Counted from the stretch's first letter, positions 32,000-41,140 are shown. The stretch: DNA of 51,662 bases from Streptomyces roseolus (GCF_014649855.1 NZ_BMTV01000021.1:1-51662); one strand, 5' to 3'. The notes: a model not told the origin generated them from the letters alone. Made by a program: numbers and translations.

Positions 32000-33625
32000 G
32001 TGAGACAACCCGTCAGACGCTCCATCACCGTCGGCCTGACCCTGCTCCTGGCGTCCGCGGGCCTGTCGGCGCCCGCACAGGCCAGTTCGACCACCGGCGA
32101 CCGCGTCCTCTACTGGAACCAGGCGCTGCTCGACGCCTACGTGACCACGGGCGGCTCACCGGGACCCCTGTCCCGTGCCGGGGCCATGATGCACCTGGCC
32201 ATGTACGACGCCGCCAACGCCAGCCGTTGTTACAGTTCCGGCGGCTTCAAGCCGGAGAACTGCTTCGGGGCGCTCTACACCCCCGGCATCAGCGTGAAGG
32301 CCGGCGTCGCTCCCGACGTGAACGCGGCCCTGGACCACGCCGCCTACAACGTCCTCGAATCCGCTTTCCCCGCCCTCGACTTCACCCCCTATCTCACGGC
32401 GGCCCGCTCCGGTGAGCCGGTCGACGCCACCACCGCGGAGGGTCAGAGCGTCGGCCAGAAGGCCGCCGCCGCGATGATCGCCCGCCGCACCGGCGACGGC
32501 TCCACTGACGCCACGCCGTACACCCCGGGCACCGCACCCGGCCAGTGGCGGCCGACGGGCTCCGGCGCCGCGGCGGATCCGAACTGGGGCAAGGTCAAGA
32601 AGTTCGTCGACTACGGCAACTACCCGTGGACGTACTACAAGACCACGGCGGCCGACCTGCGTCCGCAGGCACCGGGCGGGATCGCGACCATGCCCGAGCT
32701 GCTGAAGAGCCCCGCCTACGCGGCCCAGTTCAAGGAGGTCGCGGAGCTCGGCGCTGCCAACAGCACGACGCGGACCGCGGAACAGACCGAGATCGCCTGG
32801 TTCTGGGCCAACGACCTGAACGGCACCTACAAGCCTCCGGGCCAGCTCTTCGAGCACACCCGGATCGTCTCCGCGCAGCGCGGACTCGACCAGACCGCCA
32901 ACGTCCAGCTCTTCGCGCTGGTCGCGGGCGCGATGGCGGACGCGGGGATCTCCGCCTGGGACCAGAAGTACCAGACCGCGATCGACCTGTGGCGGCCCGA
33001 GAGCGCCGTCCGGCTGGCCGACTCGGACGGCAACCCGGACACCGCGCAGGACAGCTCCTGGCAGCCGCTCTCGGCCGACACCGCCGGGAACCACTTCAGC
33101 CCGCCGTTCCCCGCCTACGTCTCCGGACACGCGACCTTCGGCGGAGCGTGGGCCGAGTCGATGGAGCAGTTCTTCGGAACGGACGCGATCTCCTTCACCG
33201 GCACCACCGACGATCCGCACGCGGTCGGGGTCACCCGCACTTTCCCCAGCTTCAGCGCGGCGGCCACCGAGAACGCCCGGAGCCGTGTCTACCTCGGCGT
33301 CCACTACCAGTGGGACGGCGATCTGGGCGTCGCGACGGGCCGGAAGGCCGCGAGCCAGGTCCTCAGGAACGGATACGGCTGGACGAGCGCCAGTGACATG
33401 AATCCCAGGTACTACAGCCCGACTCTCTCCACCGTGGGCAAGGAATGGCTGATCAAGTACATCGGCGCCACGAGCGCCGGGCACATGTACGGCGGCGCCA
33501 GCGAGAACTGGTACTGGTGTGACGAGTACGGGGCGGATATGTCCTACCACCAGCTGCTCTGGAACTCGTACGCCTGCGCGAACGGCTACGACGGCCAGTC
33601 GCACATCTACTACGTCCCGCGCTAG
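32000..33625 (+). CDS. secreted vanadium-dependent haloperoxidase-family protein
   Basis: A 541-residue exported protein (signal peptide to about residue 28, ALA-type cut near PAQAS). The C-terminal half carries the vanadate/phosphate pocket: Lys and Arg in KYQTAIDLWRPESAVR, the PAYVSGHATFGG loop with catalytic His, and ARSRVYLGVHYQWDGD with the ligand His. This fold is shared by vanadium haloperoxidases and PAP2 phosphatases, so halide oxidation is not proved. GTG 32000 follows GGAGGGG. Likely co-transcribed with the small secreted protein 29 bp downstream. Confidence 0.9.
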   Translation: MRQPVRRSITVGLTLLLASAGLSAPAQASSTTGDRVLYWNQALLDAYVTTGGSPGPLSRAGAMMHLAMYDAANASRCYSSGGFKPENCFGALYTPGISVKAGVAPDVNAALDHAAYNVLESAFPALDFTPYLTAARSGEPVDATTAEGQSVGQKAAAAMIARRTGDGSTDATPYTPGTAPGQWRPTGSGAAADPNWGKVKKFVDYGNYPWTYYKTTAADLRPQAPGGIATMPELLKSPAYAAQFKEVAELGAANSTTRTAEQTEIAWFWANDLNGTYKPPGQLFEHTRIVSAQRGLDQTANVQLFALVAGAMADAGISAWDQKYQTAIDLWRPESAVRLADSDGNPDTAQDSSWQPLSADTAGNHFSPPFPAYVSGHATFGGAWAESMEQFFGTDAISFTGTTDDPHAVGVTRTFPSFSAAATENARSRVYLGVHYQWDGDLGVATGRKAASQVLRNGYGWTSASDMNPRYYSPTLSTVGKEWLIKYIGATSAGHMYGGASENWYWCDEYGADMSYHQLLWNSYACANGYDGQSHIYYVPR

Positions 33626-33654
33626 TACCGGACACTGGAAAGGATGCTCTTCCC

Positions 33655-34137
33655 GTGAACAGAAAGCATCTCCGTCGCACCGGCGCGGTCGCCGGCGCGA
33701 TCGCCGCGCTCGTCGCCGCCTCCGTCGCGGTCGCCGGTACGAACGCGACGGCGTCGCAGCCCGAACCCAGCGTCCCGGGGACCCTCCGGGTCTTCGCCGG
33801 CCCGTACGAGCAGGCGCAGTTCTGCGAGAACGGCCCGACGCCGGCGATCTCCGGCGCGAACGGCGGCGCGCTCGCCGCCTCGGCGACCGCGTTCGGCAAG
33901 GACGCCGGCAAGAACAGGAGCTACCACGCCCTGAAGGCGACCTTCGAGGTCGCGAAGCCGGACGAGGCCGCGCTCCTCACCAAGACCGAGAAGATCTGGC
34001 CGAACGGCATGGTCTTCAATCTCGCTGTCGGCGCGGGCCGGCTGAAGCCGGGCGACTACCGGTTCCGCCTGCGGACTGTCGGCGGCAACGCGACCTCAGC
34101 CTGGACCCCGTGGTGCGCGTTCACCGTCACGCGGTGA
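33655..34137 (+). CDS. small secreted protein, unknown function
   Basis: A 160-residue exported protein starting at GTG 33655. A signal peptide (residues 1 to about 33, ending NATASQ) precedes a domain with two Cys (QFCENGP, PWCAFTV) and a strand-rich C terminus (LKPGDYRFRLRTVGG). I do not recognise a family. It follows the haloperoxidase gene closely and ends before a strong terminator, so the two probably form one transcript. Confidence 0.8.
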   Translation: MNRKHLRRTGAVAGAIAALVAASVAVAGTNATASQPEPSVPGTLRVFAGPYEQAQFCENGPTPAISGANGGALAASATAFGKDAGKNRSYHALKATFEVAKPDEAALLTKTEKIWPNGMVFNLAVGAGRLKPGDYRFRLRTVGGNATSAWTPWCAFTVTR

Positions 34138-34169
34138 CGGCGGCGCCGTAGCCCGGGGCGAAGGGTGAA

Positions 34170-34210
34170 GGGGGCCGTCCCCGCGCCGGACCGGCGCGGG
34201 GACGGCCCCC
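34170..34210 (+). terminator. strong terminator, 20-bp arms
   Basis: The arms 34170-34189 and 34191-34210 are perfectly complementary over 20 bp with a 1-base centre, followed by TCTTCCC. It ends the haloperoxidase/secreted-protein transcript. Confidence 0.88.
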
Positions 34211-34271
34211 TCTTCCCGTGTCCGGCGGCACCCTGGCGTTTATTGACGCGGACCTGTCATTATCCCGTCCC

Positions 34272-35141
34272 ATGGAGCGACGACGCTTTCTCGCCGGGGC
34301 CCTCGGGGCCGGAGCCGTACTGCTCGCCGGAGCCCCCGCGGCGCGGGCCGCGACCACCTCGGCCCTGGACACGCGCGCGTGGATGGCGGCACACGCGGAC
34401 GGGACCGCGCTCGCGCGGCTCACCATCCCCGGCACGCACGACTCCGGGGCCCGCTTCGGCGGCCCCTGGGCCGCATGCCAGAACACCACCGTCGCCCAGC
34501 AGCTCGACAGCGGCGTGCGCTTCCTCGACGTGCGCTGCCGGGTCACCGGCGGGTCCTTCGCCATCCACCACGGCGCCTCGTACCAGAACATGATGTTCGG
34601 CGACGTCCTCGTCGCCTGCCGCGACTTCCTCGCCGCCCACCCCTCCGAGACCGTCCTCATGCGCGTCAAGCAGGAGTACTCCGAGGAGTCCGACGCCACC
34701 TTCCGGGCCGTCTTCGACGACTACCTCGACCGGCGCGGCTGGCGCCCCCTCTTCCGGATCGGGGACGCGCCACCGCTCCTCGGCGAGGCGCGCGGCCGGG
34801 TCGTGCTGCTCGCCGACAACGGCGGCCTGCCCGGGCTGCGCTGGGCCGACCCCCGGTACTTCGCCGTCCAGGACGACTGGAACGCGCTGCCCGACGCCAA
34901 GTACCCCAAGATCCAGGAACACTTCCGCGCGGCCGTCGCCCGGCCCGGCCCGCTGTACGTGAACTTCGTCAGCACCTCCGCCTACCTGCCGCCGCGCTGG
35001 AACTCCGACCGGCTCAACCCCTGGGTCCACGGCTTCCTCGACGGCGCCGAACTGGCCGGCCGCACCGGCCTCGGCATCGTCCCCCTGGACTTCCCCGCGA
35101 CCCGCACCGGACTGGTGGAGTCGCTGCTGCGGCACAACTGA
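34272..35141 (+). CDS. secreted PI-specific phospholipase C-like protein
   Basis: A 289-residue protein with an RR-containing leader MERRRFLAGALGAGAV that may be a Tat signal. The PI-PLC X domain shows both catalytic His sites: IPGTHDSGARFGG and FAIHHGASYQNMMF. The later ETVLMRVKQEYSEES and VPLDF are also typical. Bacterial members cleave phosphatidylinositol; actinobacteria are rich in PI lipids. I chose ATG 34272 because it gives the signal peptide. Confidence 0.9.
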   Translation: MERRRFLAGALGAGAVLLAGAPAARAATTSALDTRAWMAAHADGTALARLTIPGTHDSGARFGGPWAACQNTTVAQQLDSGVRFLDVRCRVTGGSFAIHHGASYQNMMFGDVLVACRDFLAAHPSETVLMRVKQEYSEESDATFRAVFDDYLDRRGWRPLFRIGDAPPLLGEARGRVVLLADNGGLPGLRWADPRYFAVQDDWNALPDAKYPKIQEHFRAAVARPGPLYVNFVSTSAYLPPRWNSDRLNPWVHGFLDGAELAGRTGLGIVPLDFPATRTGLVESLLRHN

Positions 35142-35194
35142 ACCCGGGCCCCGTCCGGTGGCGCCGTCCCCTCCGCCCGTACGACGATGCCCGC

Positions 35195-35767
35195 ATGGAG
35201 AGCAGCGACAGCGACACGGACGTACGGCGGTGGACCGCCGCCACCGTCCACACCGACATGTGGGCCGACCCCGGCGAGGACCCGCGCGAGGGCGGCGCCG
35301 CCGTGGGCGACGAGCGCGGGGCCCTCCTCGACGCCCTGCGCCACTTCCGGCTCACCCTGGAGCTGAAGTGCGAGGGACTGGACGCCGAGCAGCTCGCCCG
35401 CCGGTCCGTGCCGCCCTCCACCATGTCCCTGCTCGGCCTGATCCGGCACATGGCCGAGGACGAACGCCACTTCCGGCGCCTCGCCGGCGAGGAGTCGCCC
35501 CGGATCTACCGCACCCCGGACGACCGCGAGGCCGACTGGACCGGAGCGGTCGCCGACCCGGACGTCGTCGCCGAGGCACGGAGGCGCTGGAAGGAGGAGG
35601 CGGCGGCCACCGACGCGTACCTCGCCGCCGCCCCCGACCTCGGCGCCCGGACCCCCGGCGGCGGGCAGCTGCGCGAGCTCCTCACCATGCAGATCACCGA
35701 GTACGCCCGCCACTGCGGCCACGCCGACCTCCTCCGCGAGCGCGTCGACGGGCGCGTCGGCCAGTAG
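35195..35767 (+). CDS. DinB/DUF664-family protein
   Basis: A 190-residue four-helix-bundle protein with the DUF664 phrase STMSLLGLIRHMAEDERHF and the late ITEYARHCGHADLLRE. The His residues in these two motifs probably bind a metal. Related actinobacterial proteins are thiol-S-transferases that use mycothiol, but this one is not proved. ATG 35195 is in frame. It converges on the kinase gene with 14 bp between stops. Confidence 0.88.
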   Translation: MESSDSDTDVRRWTAATVHTDMWADPGEDPREGGAAVGDERGALLDALRHFRLTLELKCEGLDAEQLARRSVPPSTMSLLGLIRHMAEDERHFRRLAGEESPRIYRTPDDREADWTGAVADPDVVAEARRRWKEEAAATDAYLAAAPDLGARTPGGGQLRELLTMQITEYARHCGHADLLRERVDGRVGQ

Positions 35768-35781
35768 GCGTCACCGGGCGG

Positions 35782-37188
35782 TCACGCCGCGACCTCCGGC
35801 GGGGGCGTCGGCGCGCCCGGGAGGCGGAGGGTCGCCACCGTGCCGCCGCCCTCCGCCGGGGAGAGGGACACCGAGCCGCCCGCCCGCTTCACCGTGTGGG
35901 CGACGATCGAGAGGCCCAGGCCCGAGCCCGGGAGGCTGCGGGCCGACGGGGAGCGCCAGAAGCGGTCGAAGACGTGCGGGAGTTCGTCGGCGGCGATGCC
36001 GGGCCCGTGGTCGCGGACGGTCAGTTCGCCGCGCATCAGGGTCACCTCGACCGTGCCGCGCGGCGGCGAGAACTTCACGGCGTTGTCGAGGACGTTGACC
36101 AGGGCCCGTTCCAGGGCGGCCGGTTCGGCGCGTACGTACCAGGGCGCCAGGTCCGTCGTGAAGGTCAGCTCCGGGCCGCGCAGCCGCGCCCGGTCGAGCG
36201 CCGAGCGCAGCACGGTGTGGAGGGGGACCACCTCCAGGGGGCCGGGCCGGACCGCGTCCGGGCGGGCCAGTTCCTGGAGGTCGCCGATGAGCGCGGCCAG
36301 TTCCGTCATCTGGGCCTTCACCGAGGCCATCAGGGCCCGGCGGTCCTCCGGGGGGATCGCCCGGCCGGTCTCCTCGCTGCGGACCAGGAGCTCGACGTTG
36401 GTGCGCAGGGAGGTGAGGGGGGTCCGCAGCTCGTGACCCGCGTCGGCGATCAGCCGGGCCTGCCGGTCCCGTGAGCTGGCGAGCGCCGCCGTCATCTGGT
36501 TGAAGGCGCGCGACAGGCGGGCGATCTCGTCCTCGCCGTCGGCCGGGATCCGTACCGTCAGGTCCTCCGTCGTCGCCACGTGCTCCACCGCCCCGGTCAG
36601 CCGGTTCACCGGCTCCAGGCCGGTCCGCGCCACCCACAGGCCGGCCGCGCCCGCGCCGACGACGCCGATGCCGGAGACCAGGAGCAGGACCCAGCCCAGG
36701 GTGGAGAGCGAGTTGTCGATCTCGGCGAGCGGGCGGGCCACGGAGACGGCGAGGCCGGGCGGGACCGGCTGCGGGTAGGTGTAGACGCGCATCTCCCGCC
36801 CGTCGGCGTCCTTCACCGTGTGCAGGACGTACGCGAGCGTGCCCCGGGCCACCGCGAGGTCACCCTCGCCGGCCGGGAGCGCCGCCTTGCCGGAGGTGCA
36901 GACGCCGCCGGCCGAGTCGATGATCTGCACGGTGTACGAACCGGCCGCCGGCGGAGGGGTTTCGCCCTGTCGGCAGAGGGTGAGGAGGCTGCGGACGGCG
37001 TTCGCGTCCAGCCGGGTGTTCCGCAGCGCGGAGTCCATCTCGCCCTCCAGCTGCGCCCGGGTGACGAACCAGCAGGCCGCGGAGACGGCGGCGACGGCCA
37101 CGGCCACGGCGAAGGCGGTGAGCAGCGCGAGGCGCGAGCGCAGCGGCCGGGACCGGAACCAGGCCAGGGGGGTACGAGGTCGGATCAC
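35782..37188 (-). CDS. MprB-like sensor histidine kinase
   Basis: A 468-residue kinase. Two transmembrane segments (about residues 18-42 and 163-187) bracket an extracytoplasmic sensor with two Cys (LTLCRQG, GGVCTSG). A HAMP domain, HisKA (DAGHELRTPLTSLR) and HATPase (LVNVLDNAVKFSP, DHGPGIA, GSGLGLSIV) follow. It overlaps the regulator by 4 bp and lies downstream of an HtrA-like protease. This is the arrangement around mycobacterial MprAB-PepD, which senses envelope stress. The parallel is inferred from gene content and order. Confidence 0.93.
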   Translation of the reverse strand: MIRPRTPLAWFRSRPLRSRLALLTAFAVAVAVAAVSAACWFVTRAQLEGEMDSALRNTRLDANAVRSLLTLCRQGETPPPAAGSYTVQIIDSAGGVCTSGKAALPAGEGDLAVARGTLAYVLHTVKDADGREMRVYTYPQPVPPGLAVSVARPLAEIDNSLSTLGWVLLLVSGIGVVGAGAAGLWVARTGLEPVNRLTGAVEHVATTEDLTVRIPADGEDEIARLSRAFNQMTAALASSRDRQARLIADAGHELRTPLTSLRTNVELLVRSEETGRAIPPEDRRALMASVKAQMTELAALIGDLQELARPDAVRPGPLEVVPLHTVLRSALDRARLRGPELTFTTDLAPWYVRAEPAALERALVNVLDNAVKFSPPRGTVEVTLMRGELTVRDHGPGIAADELPHVFDRFWRSPSARSLPGSGLGLSIVAHTVKRAGGSVSLSPAEGGGTVATLRLPGAPTPPPEVAA

Positions 37189-37916
37189 TCGGTGCCGCCT
37201 CCGCCGCGGAGCACGTATCCGACGCCGCGCACGGTGTGGACGAGGCGGGGCTCGCCGCCCGCCTCCGTCTTGCGCCGCAGGTACATCACGTACACGTCCA
37301 GGGAGTTGGAGCTGGGTTCGAAGTCGAAGCCCCAGACGGCCTTGAGGATCTGCTCGCGGGTGAGGACCTGGCGGGGGTGGGCCAGGAACATCTCCAGGAG
37401 GGTGTACTCGGTGCGGGTGAGCTCGACGGGCCGGCCGGCGCGGGTGACCTCGCGGGTCGCCAGGTCCATCCGCAGGTCCTCGAAGGACAGGACGTCCTCG
37501 GGTTCGCCGGGGGGCGCGGCCGGGACGGCGTAGGAGCTGCGGCGCAGCAGGGCGCGGATGCGGGCGAAGAGCTCGTCGAGCTCGAAGGGCTTCACGAGGT
37601 AGTCGTCGGCGCCGGCGTCGAGGCCGGTGACGCGGTCGCCGACGGTGTCGCGGGCGGTCAGCATGAGGATCGGCACGGTCGAGCCGGCGGCCCGGATCCG
37701 GCGGGCCGCCGTCAGCCCGTCCATGCGGGGCATCTGCACGTCGAGGACGACGAGGTCGGGGGCGTACGACTCCATGGCGGCGAGCGCGTCGGCCCCGTCG
37801 ACGGCCTCCCGCGTCGAGTACCCCTCGAAGGCGAGGGAGCGGCGCAGGGCCTCCCGCACGGCGGGTTCGTCGTCGACGATGAGGATGCGTTCGGAGTCGT
37901 TCGGCTGCCCGGTCAT
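37185..37916 (-). CDS. OmpR/MprA-like response regulator
   Basis: A 243-residue regulator with a receiver (ILIVDDEP, phospho-Asp in LVVLDVQMPRMDG, Lys in DDYLVKPF) and an OmpR winged helix (LTRTEYTLLEMFLAHPRQVL, YVMYLRRKTE, VHTVRGVGYVL). ATG 37916 is 35 bp after the protease stop, and its own stop overlaps the kinase start. It probably binds the 11-bp-spaced CTCAG repeats before the protease gene. Confidence 0.95.
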   Translation of the reverse strand: MTGQPNDSERILIVDDEPAVREALRRSLAFEGYSTREAVDGADALAAMESYAPDLVVLDVQMPRMDGLTAARRIRAAGSTVPILMLTARDTVGDRVTGLDAGADDYLVKPFELDELFARIRALLRRSSYAVPAAPPGEPEDVLSFEDLRMDLATREVTRAGRPVELTRTEYTLLEMFLAHPRQVLTREQILKAVWGFDFEPSSNSLDVYVMYLRRKTEAGGEPRLVHTVRGVGYVLRGGGGTE

Positions 37917-37951
37917 GGTGTCAGCGTGCCACGCGTCCCGGGCCGGTGTGC

Positions 37952-39079
37952 TCAGCTCGTGCCCCCGGAGCGGAGGGCGTCGAGGTCCGCCTTCAGGGTG
38001 TTCACCGGGATGGCGAATCCGAGGCCGACGCTGCCGGCGGTGGAACCGCTCGAAGAACTGGGCGAATACATGGCCGAATTGATCCCGATGATCTCTCCGT
38101 TCATATTGATCAGCGCGCCGCCGGAATTCCCGGGGTTGAGGGAGGCGTCGGTCTGGATCGCCTTGTAGGTGGTCTTCGAGGAGCCGGTGTCGCCGTTGAA
38201 CTGCTGTCCGCCGAACTCGAACGGCCAGCCCTGCCGCGGGTCCCACTGCCGCTGTCCGTCCTGACCCCCGGAGCCGCCGTCGTCCTTGGCGACGGTGACG
38301 TCGCGGTCGAGGGCGGAGACGATGCCGCTGGTGACGGTGCCGGTGAGGCCCTCGGGGGAGCCGATCGCGACGACCTCGTCGCCGACCCTCACCCGGGAGG
38401 AGTCGCCGAGGGCGGCGGCCTCGAGGCCGGAGGCGTCCTTGAGCTTGACGAGCGCGAGGTCCTTGTCGGGGTCCGTGCCGACGACCTCGGCCTCGTACGT
38501 CTTGCCGTCGCTGGTCCGCACGGTGAGCTCGGAGGCTCCGGAGATGACGTGGTTGTTGGTGACGATCTCGCCGTCCGCGGTGATGATCACGCCGGAGCCG
38601 GTCGACGCGCCGGAGGCGGAGGCCGCGGAGATCTCCACGATGGAGGGGGAGACGGCCGCGGCGACCCCGGCGACCGTGCCGGTGCTGTCCGCGGAGACGT
38701 TGGTGCCGCTCACCGCGGAGGAGGCGGCGACGGGCGCGTCCTGGGCGGTGAGCTGCTGGACGAGGGTGGCGGTGCCGCCGCCGACGGCCGCGGCCGCGAT
38801 CGCCACGGCCGCCATCAGGCCGACCCCGCGCCTGGCCCGCCGTCGGGCGCCCGGCGCCGGCGCGGCGGGGAGGGGCGCGGTCGGCGGCGGAGCGGGGTAC
38901 CCGCCATGGCCGCCGCCGTGCCCGGCGTCACCGGACCCGTACCCGGACGCGTGCCCGTACCCCGACCCGTTCCCGGACGGCCACACCGTGGTGCCCGGCT
39001 CGGTGGTGATCGGCCGCGTCGGCTCGTACGGCGGGCGCGGCGGGTGGTGCGGCTGCTGGGGCTGCGTGTGGTCCGTCAT
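37952..39079 (-). CDS. HtrA-like membrane serine protease without PDZ domain
   Basis: A 375-residue protein. A Pro/Gly/Tyr-rich cytoplasmic region (1-78) precedes one transmembrane helix (about 85-106) and a trypsin-like domain with the triad His177 (VTNNHVIS), Asp207 (PDKDLALVKL) and Ser319 (NPGNSGGAL). It stops about 55 residues after the Ser, so the PDZ domain of HtrA/PepD is missing. It heads an operon with the two-component genes, like M. tuberculosis pepD under MprAB. It probably degrades misfolded proteins outside the membrane. Confidence 0.93.
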   Translation of the reverse strand: MTDHTQPQQPHHPPRPPYEPTRPITTEPGTTVWPSGNGSGYGHASGYGSGDAGHGGGHGGYPAPPPTAPLPAAPAPGARRRARRGVGLMAAVAIAAAAVGGGTATLVQQLTAQDAPVAASSAVSGTNVSADSTGTVAGVAAAVSPSIVEISAASASGASTGSGVIITADGEIVTNNHVISGASELTVRTSDGKTYEAEVVGTDPDKDLALVKLKDASGLEAAALGDSSRVRVGDEVVAIGSPEGLTGTVTSGIVSALDRDVTVAKDDGGSGGQDGQRQWDPRQGWPFEFGGQQFNGDTGSSKTTYKAIQTDASLNPGNSGGALINMNGEIIGINSAMYSPSSSSGSTAGSVGLGFAIPVNTLKADLDALRSGGTS

Positions 39080-39102
39080 GGCAACGACTCTCCGCCCGGG
39101 AG

Positions 39103-39129
39103 ATGAGAGCCGTCTGAGGACCGGCTGAG
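39103..39129 (-). promoter_or_regulatory. CTCAG direct repeats at 11-bp spacing before htrA-like gene
   Basis: On the minus strand CTCAG (39129-39125), CTCAG (39118-39114) and CTCAT (39107-39103) repeat with 6-bp gaps. An OmpR-type dimer binds direct repeats of this spacing. CTCAG resembles the MprA box I recall from mycobacteria. It lies just upstream of the protease start at 39079. Confidence 0.68.
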
Positions 39130-39190
39130 AAGCCCGACAGAACCCTGTATGCCCGAAATAAAGGCGTGAGGGGGCGGTTGCCCGCCGGGA

Positions 39191-40213
39191 TCAGCGGCAG
39201 CCGCAGGAGCGGCGGACCACCAGGGCCGACGGGAACTGCTTGACGCGCTCGCGGCGGGAGCCGTTGACGCGGACGGAGTCGTCGAGGACCAGGTCGACCG
39301 CGGCGCGGGCCATGGCCGGGCGGTCGGAGAAGACGGTGGTCAGCGGCGGGTCGGTGAGCGCCGCCTCCTTCACGTCGTCGAAGCCCGCCACCGCCAGCTC
39401 GGTCGGCACGTCGATGCGCAGCTCGCGGGCGGCGCGCAGCACGCCGAAGGCCTGGTCGTCGGTGGAGCAGAAGATGGCCGGCGGACGGTCCGGGCCCGCG
39501 AGGAGCTTCAGGGCCACCTGATAGGCGTCGTAGCGGTTGTACGGGGCCTCGAACAGCCGGCCCTCGGTCTCGCGGCCGGCCTCCCGCATGGCGCGCCGCC
39601 AGCCCTCGACGTGGTCGGCGACCGGGTCGCCGACGGCCGGGGTGTTGGGGACGCCGCCGAGGCACGCCACGTACGGGTGGCCGTGCTCCAGGAGGTGCCG
39701 GGTGGCCAGCTGCGCGCCGCCGATGTCGTCGGTGACGACGGCGACGTCGTCGATCGCCTCGGGCCGCTCGTGCAGCAGCACCACGCGCGCGTCCCAGGCC
39801 TCGATCTCGCTCGCGGCCTGCTCGCTCATGCCCTGGCTGACGAGGATCAGCCCGGAGACCCGCATGCCGAGGAAGGCCCGCAGGTAGTGGATCTCGCGCT
39901 CGGTGCGGTAGTCGGAGTTGCCGACCAGGACCATCTTCCCGCGCTCGGCGGCGGCCTGCTCGACCGCGTGCGCCATCTCCGCGAAGAAGGGCTGGCGCGC
40001 GTCCGGGACGATCATGCCTATGAGGTCGGTGCGGCGGGACGCCATCGCCTGGGCCACCCGGTCGGGCCGGTAGCCCAGCTCCTTGATGGCGGCGAGGACA
40101 CGCTCGCGCGTGGCCGGGGCGACCGGCCGGGGTCCGTTGTTGATGACGTAACTCACGACCGCGGTCGAAGTACCCGCCAGTCGCGCTACGTCATCCCGCG
40201 TCACCTTGGCCAC
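39191..40213 (-). CDS. LacI-family transcriptional regulator
   Basis: A 340-residue regulator. The N-terminal HTH and hinge read RDDVARLAGTSTAVVSYVIN and ERVLAAIKELGYRPDRVAQ. A periplasmic-binding-like effector domain follows (GMIVPDARQPFFAEM, STDDQAFGVLRA, AVAGFDDVKEAALTDPPLTT). The C terminus ends in RRSCGCR with two Cys. No sugar-metabolism genes are adjacent, so the effector and targets are unknown. Two palindromes upstream are candidate operators. Confidence 0.94.
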   Translation of the reverse strand: MAKVTRDDVARLAGTSTAVVSYVINNGPRPVAPATRERVLAAIKELGYRPDRVAQAMASRRTDLIGMIVPDARQPFFAEMAHAVEQAAAERGKMVLVGNSDYRTEREIHYLRAFLGMRVSGLILVSQGMSEQAASEIEAWDARVVLLHERPEAIDDVAVVTDDIGGAQLATRHLLEHGHPYVACLGGVPNTPAVGDPVADHVEGWRRAMREAGRETEGRLFEAPYNRYDAYQVALKLLAGPDRPPAIFCSTDDQAFGVLRAARELRIDVPTELAVAGFDDVKEAALTDPPLTTVFSDRPAMARAAVDLVLDDSVRVNGSRRERVKQFPSALVVRRSCGCR

Positions 40214-40239
40214 GCGCGGAAGTCTACGCGGGGTGACCT

Positions 40240-40253
40240 ACCTACCGGCAGGT
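40240..40253. promoter_or_regulatory. candidate LacI-type operator
   Basis: ACCTACCGGCAGGT is an inverted repeat with a CCGG centre and one mismatched pair, as LacI-family operators often have. It is 27 bp upstream of the regulator start. Confidence 0.5.
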
Positions 40254-40259
40254 CGCGTT

Positions 40260-40273
40260 GTGGCGTACGCCAC
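40260..40273. promoter_or_regulatory. 14-bp perfect palindrome after glnR
   Basis: GTGGCGTACGCCAC lies 13 bp after the glnR stop and 47 bp before the LacI start. It may be a second operator or part of a terminator. Confidence 0.4.
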
Positions 40274-40285
40274 GTTACCGTCCCC

Positions 40286-41140
40286 CTAACGAGTGGTGTC
40301 GGCCGTGGCGCCCTTGACTCCGGACCCCGCGCGAGCCCCCGCACGCCCCCCGGTGCGGGCCTCTTCCCGGGTGTCCTGCCCCGCTTCCGCCCGCTTCGTC
40401 CCGCCGGACTCGCGGCCCGCCGACCCCTTCGCCTCCTTGGCGCGCGCCTCCTCGGCGGCCCGCTCCACCTTCTCCGGCGTCACGAAGCGGTATCCCACGT
40501 TGCGGACCGTGCCGATCAGCGACTCGTGCTCCGGGCCCAGCTTCGCCCGCAGCCGCCGCACGTGGACGTCGACCGTGCGGGTGCCGCCGAAGTAGTCGTA
40601 CCCCCACACCTCCTGGAGCAGCTGCGCCCGCGTGAACACCCGGCCCGGGTGCTGCGCCAGGTACTTCAGCAGCTCGAACTCCTTGAAGGTGAGGTCCAGG
40701 ACCCGGCCCTTCAGCTTCGCGCTGTACGTGGCCTCGTCCACCGACAGGTCGCCGTTGCGGATCTCCATCGGGGAGTCGTCCGCGACGATCTGCTGGCGGC
40801 CGAGCGCGAGCCGCAGCCGCGCCTCGACCTCGGCCGGTCCCGCCGTGTCGAGCAGCACGTCGTCGATGCCCCAGTCGGCCGTGACCGCCGCCAGACCGCC
40901 CTCCGTGACCACCAGGACCAGCGGACAGCCGGGGCCGGTGGAGCGCAGCAGCTGGCAGAGCGAACGGACCTGCGGCAGATCGCGCCGTCCGTCGACGAGG
41001 ATCACGTCGGCACCGGGGGTGTCCACCAGCGCCGGGCCCTCCGCGGGGGCCACCCGCACGTTGTGCAGCAGCAGGCCGAGGGCGGGCAGCACCTCGGTCG
41101 ACGGCTGGAGGGCGTTCGTGAGGAGCAGCAGAGAACTCAT
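40286..41140 (-). CDS. glnR: nitrogen global regulator GlnR
   Basis: A 284-residue atypical OmpR-family regulator. The receiver keeps Asp50 (VILVDGRRDL) but the usual acidic pair is replaced (SLLLLTNALQ) and the conserved Lys is missing, as in known GlnR, which is not a classical phospho-switch. The winged helix is clear (TFKEFELLKYLAQHPGRVFT, WGYDYFGGTRTVDVHVRRLR, IGTVRNVGYRFV). A Lys/Arg/Glu/Ala-rich tail (about 225-284) is unstructured. No partner kinase is adjacent, as expected. It controls nitrogen uptake genes elsewhere. Confidence 0.96.
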   Translation of the reverse strand: MSSLLLLTNALQPSTEVLPALGLLLHNVRVAPAEGPALVDTPGADVILVDGRRDLPQVRSLCQLLRSTGPGCPLVLVVTEGGLAAVTADWGIDDVLLDTAGPAEVEARLRLALGRQQIVADDSPMEIRNGDLSVDEATYSAKLKGRVLDLTFKEFELLKYLAQHPGRVFTRAQLLQEVWGYDYFGGTRTVDVHVRRLRAKLGPEHESLIGTVRNVGYRFVTPEKVERAAEEARAKEAKGSAGRESGGTKRAEAGQDTREEARTGGRAGARAGSGVKGATADTTR

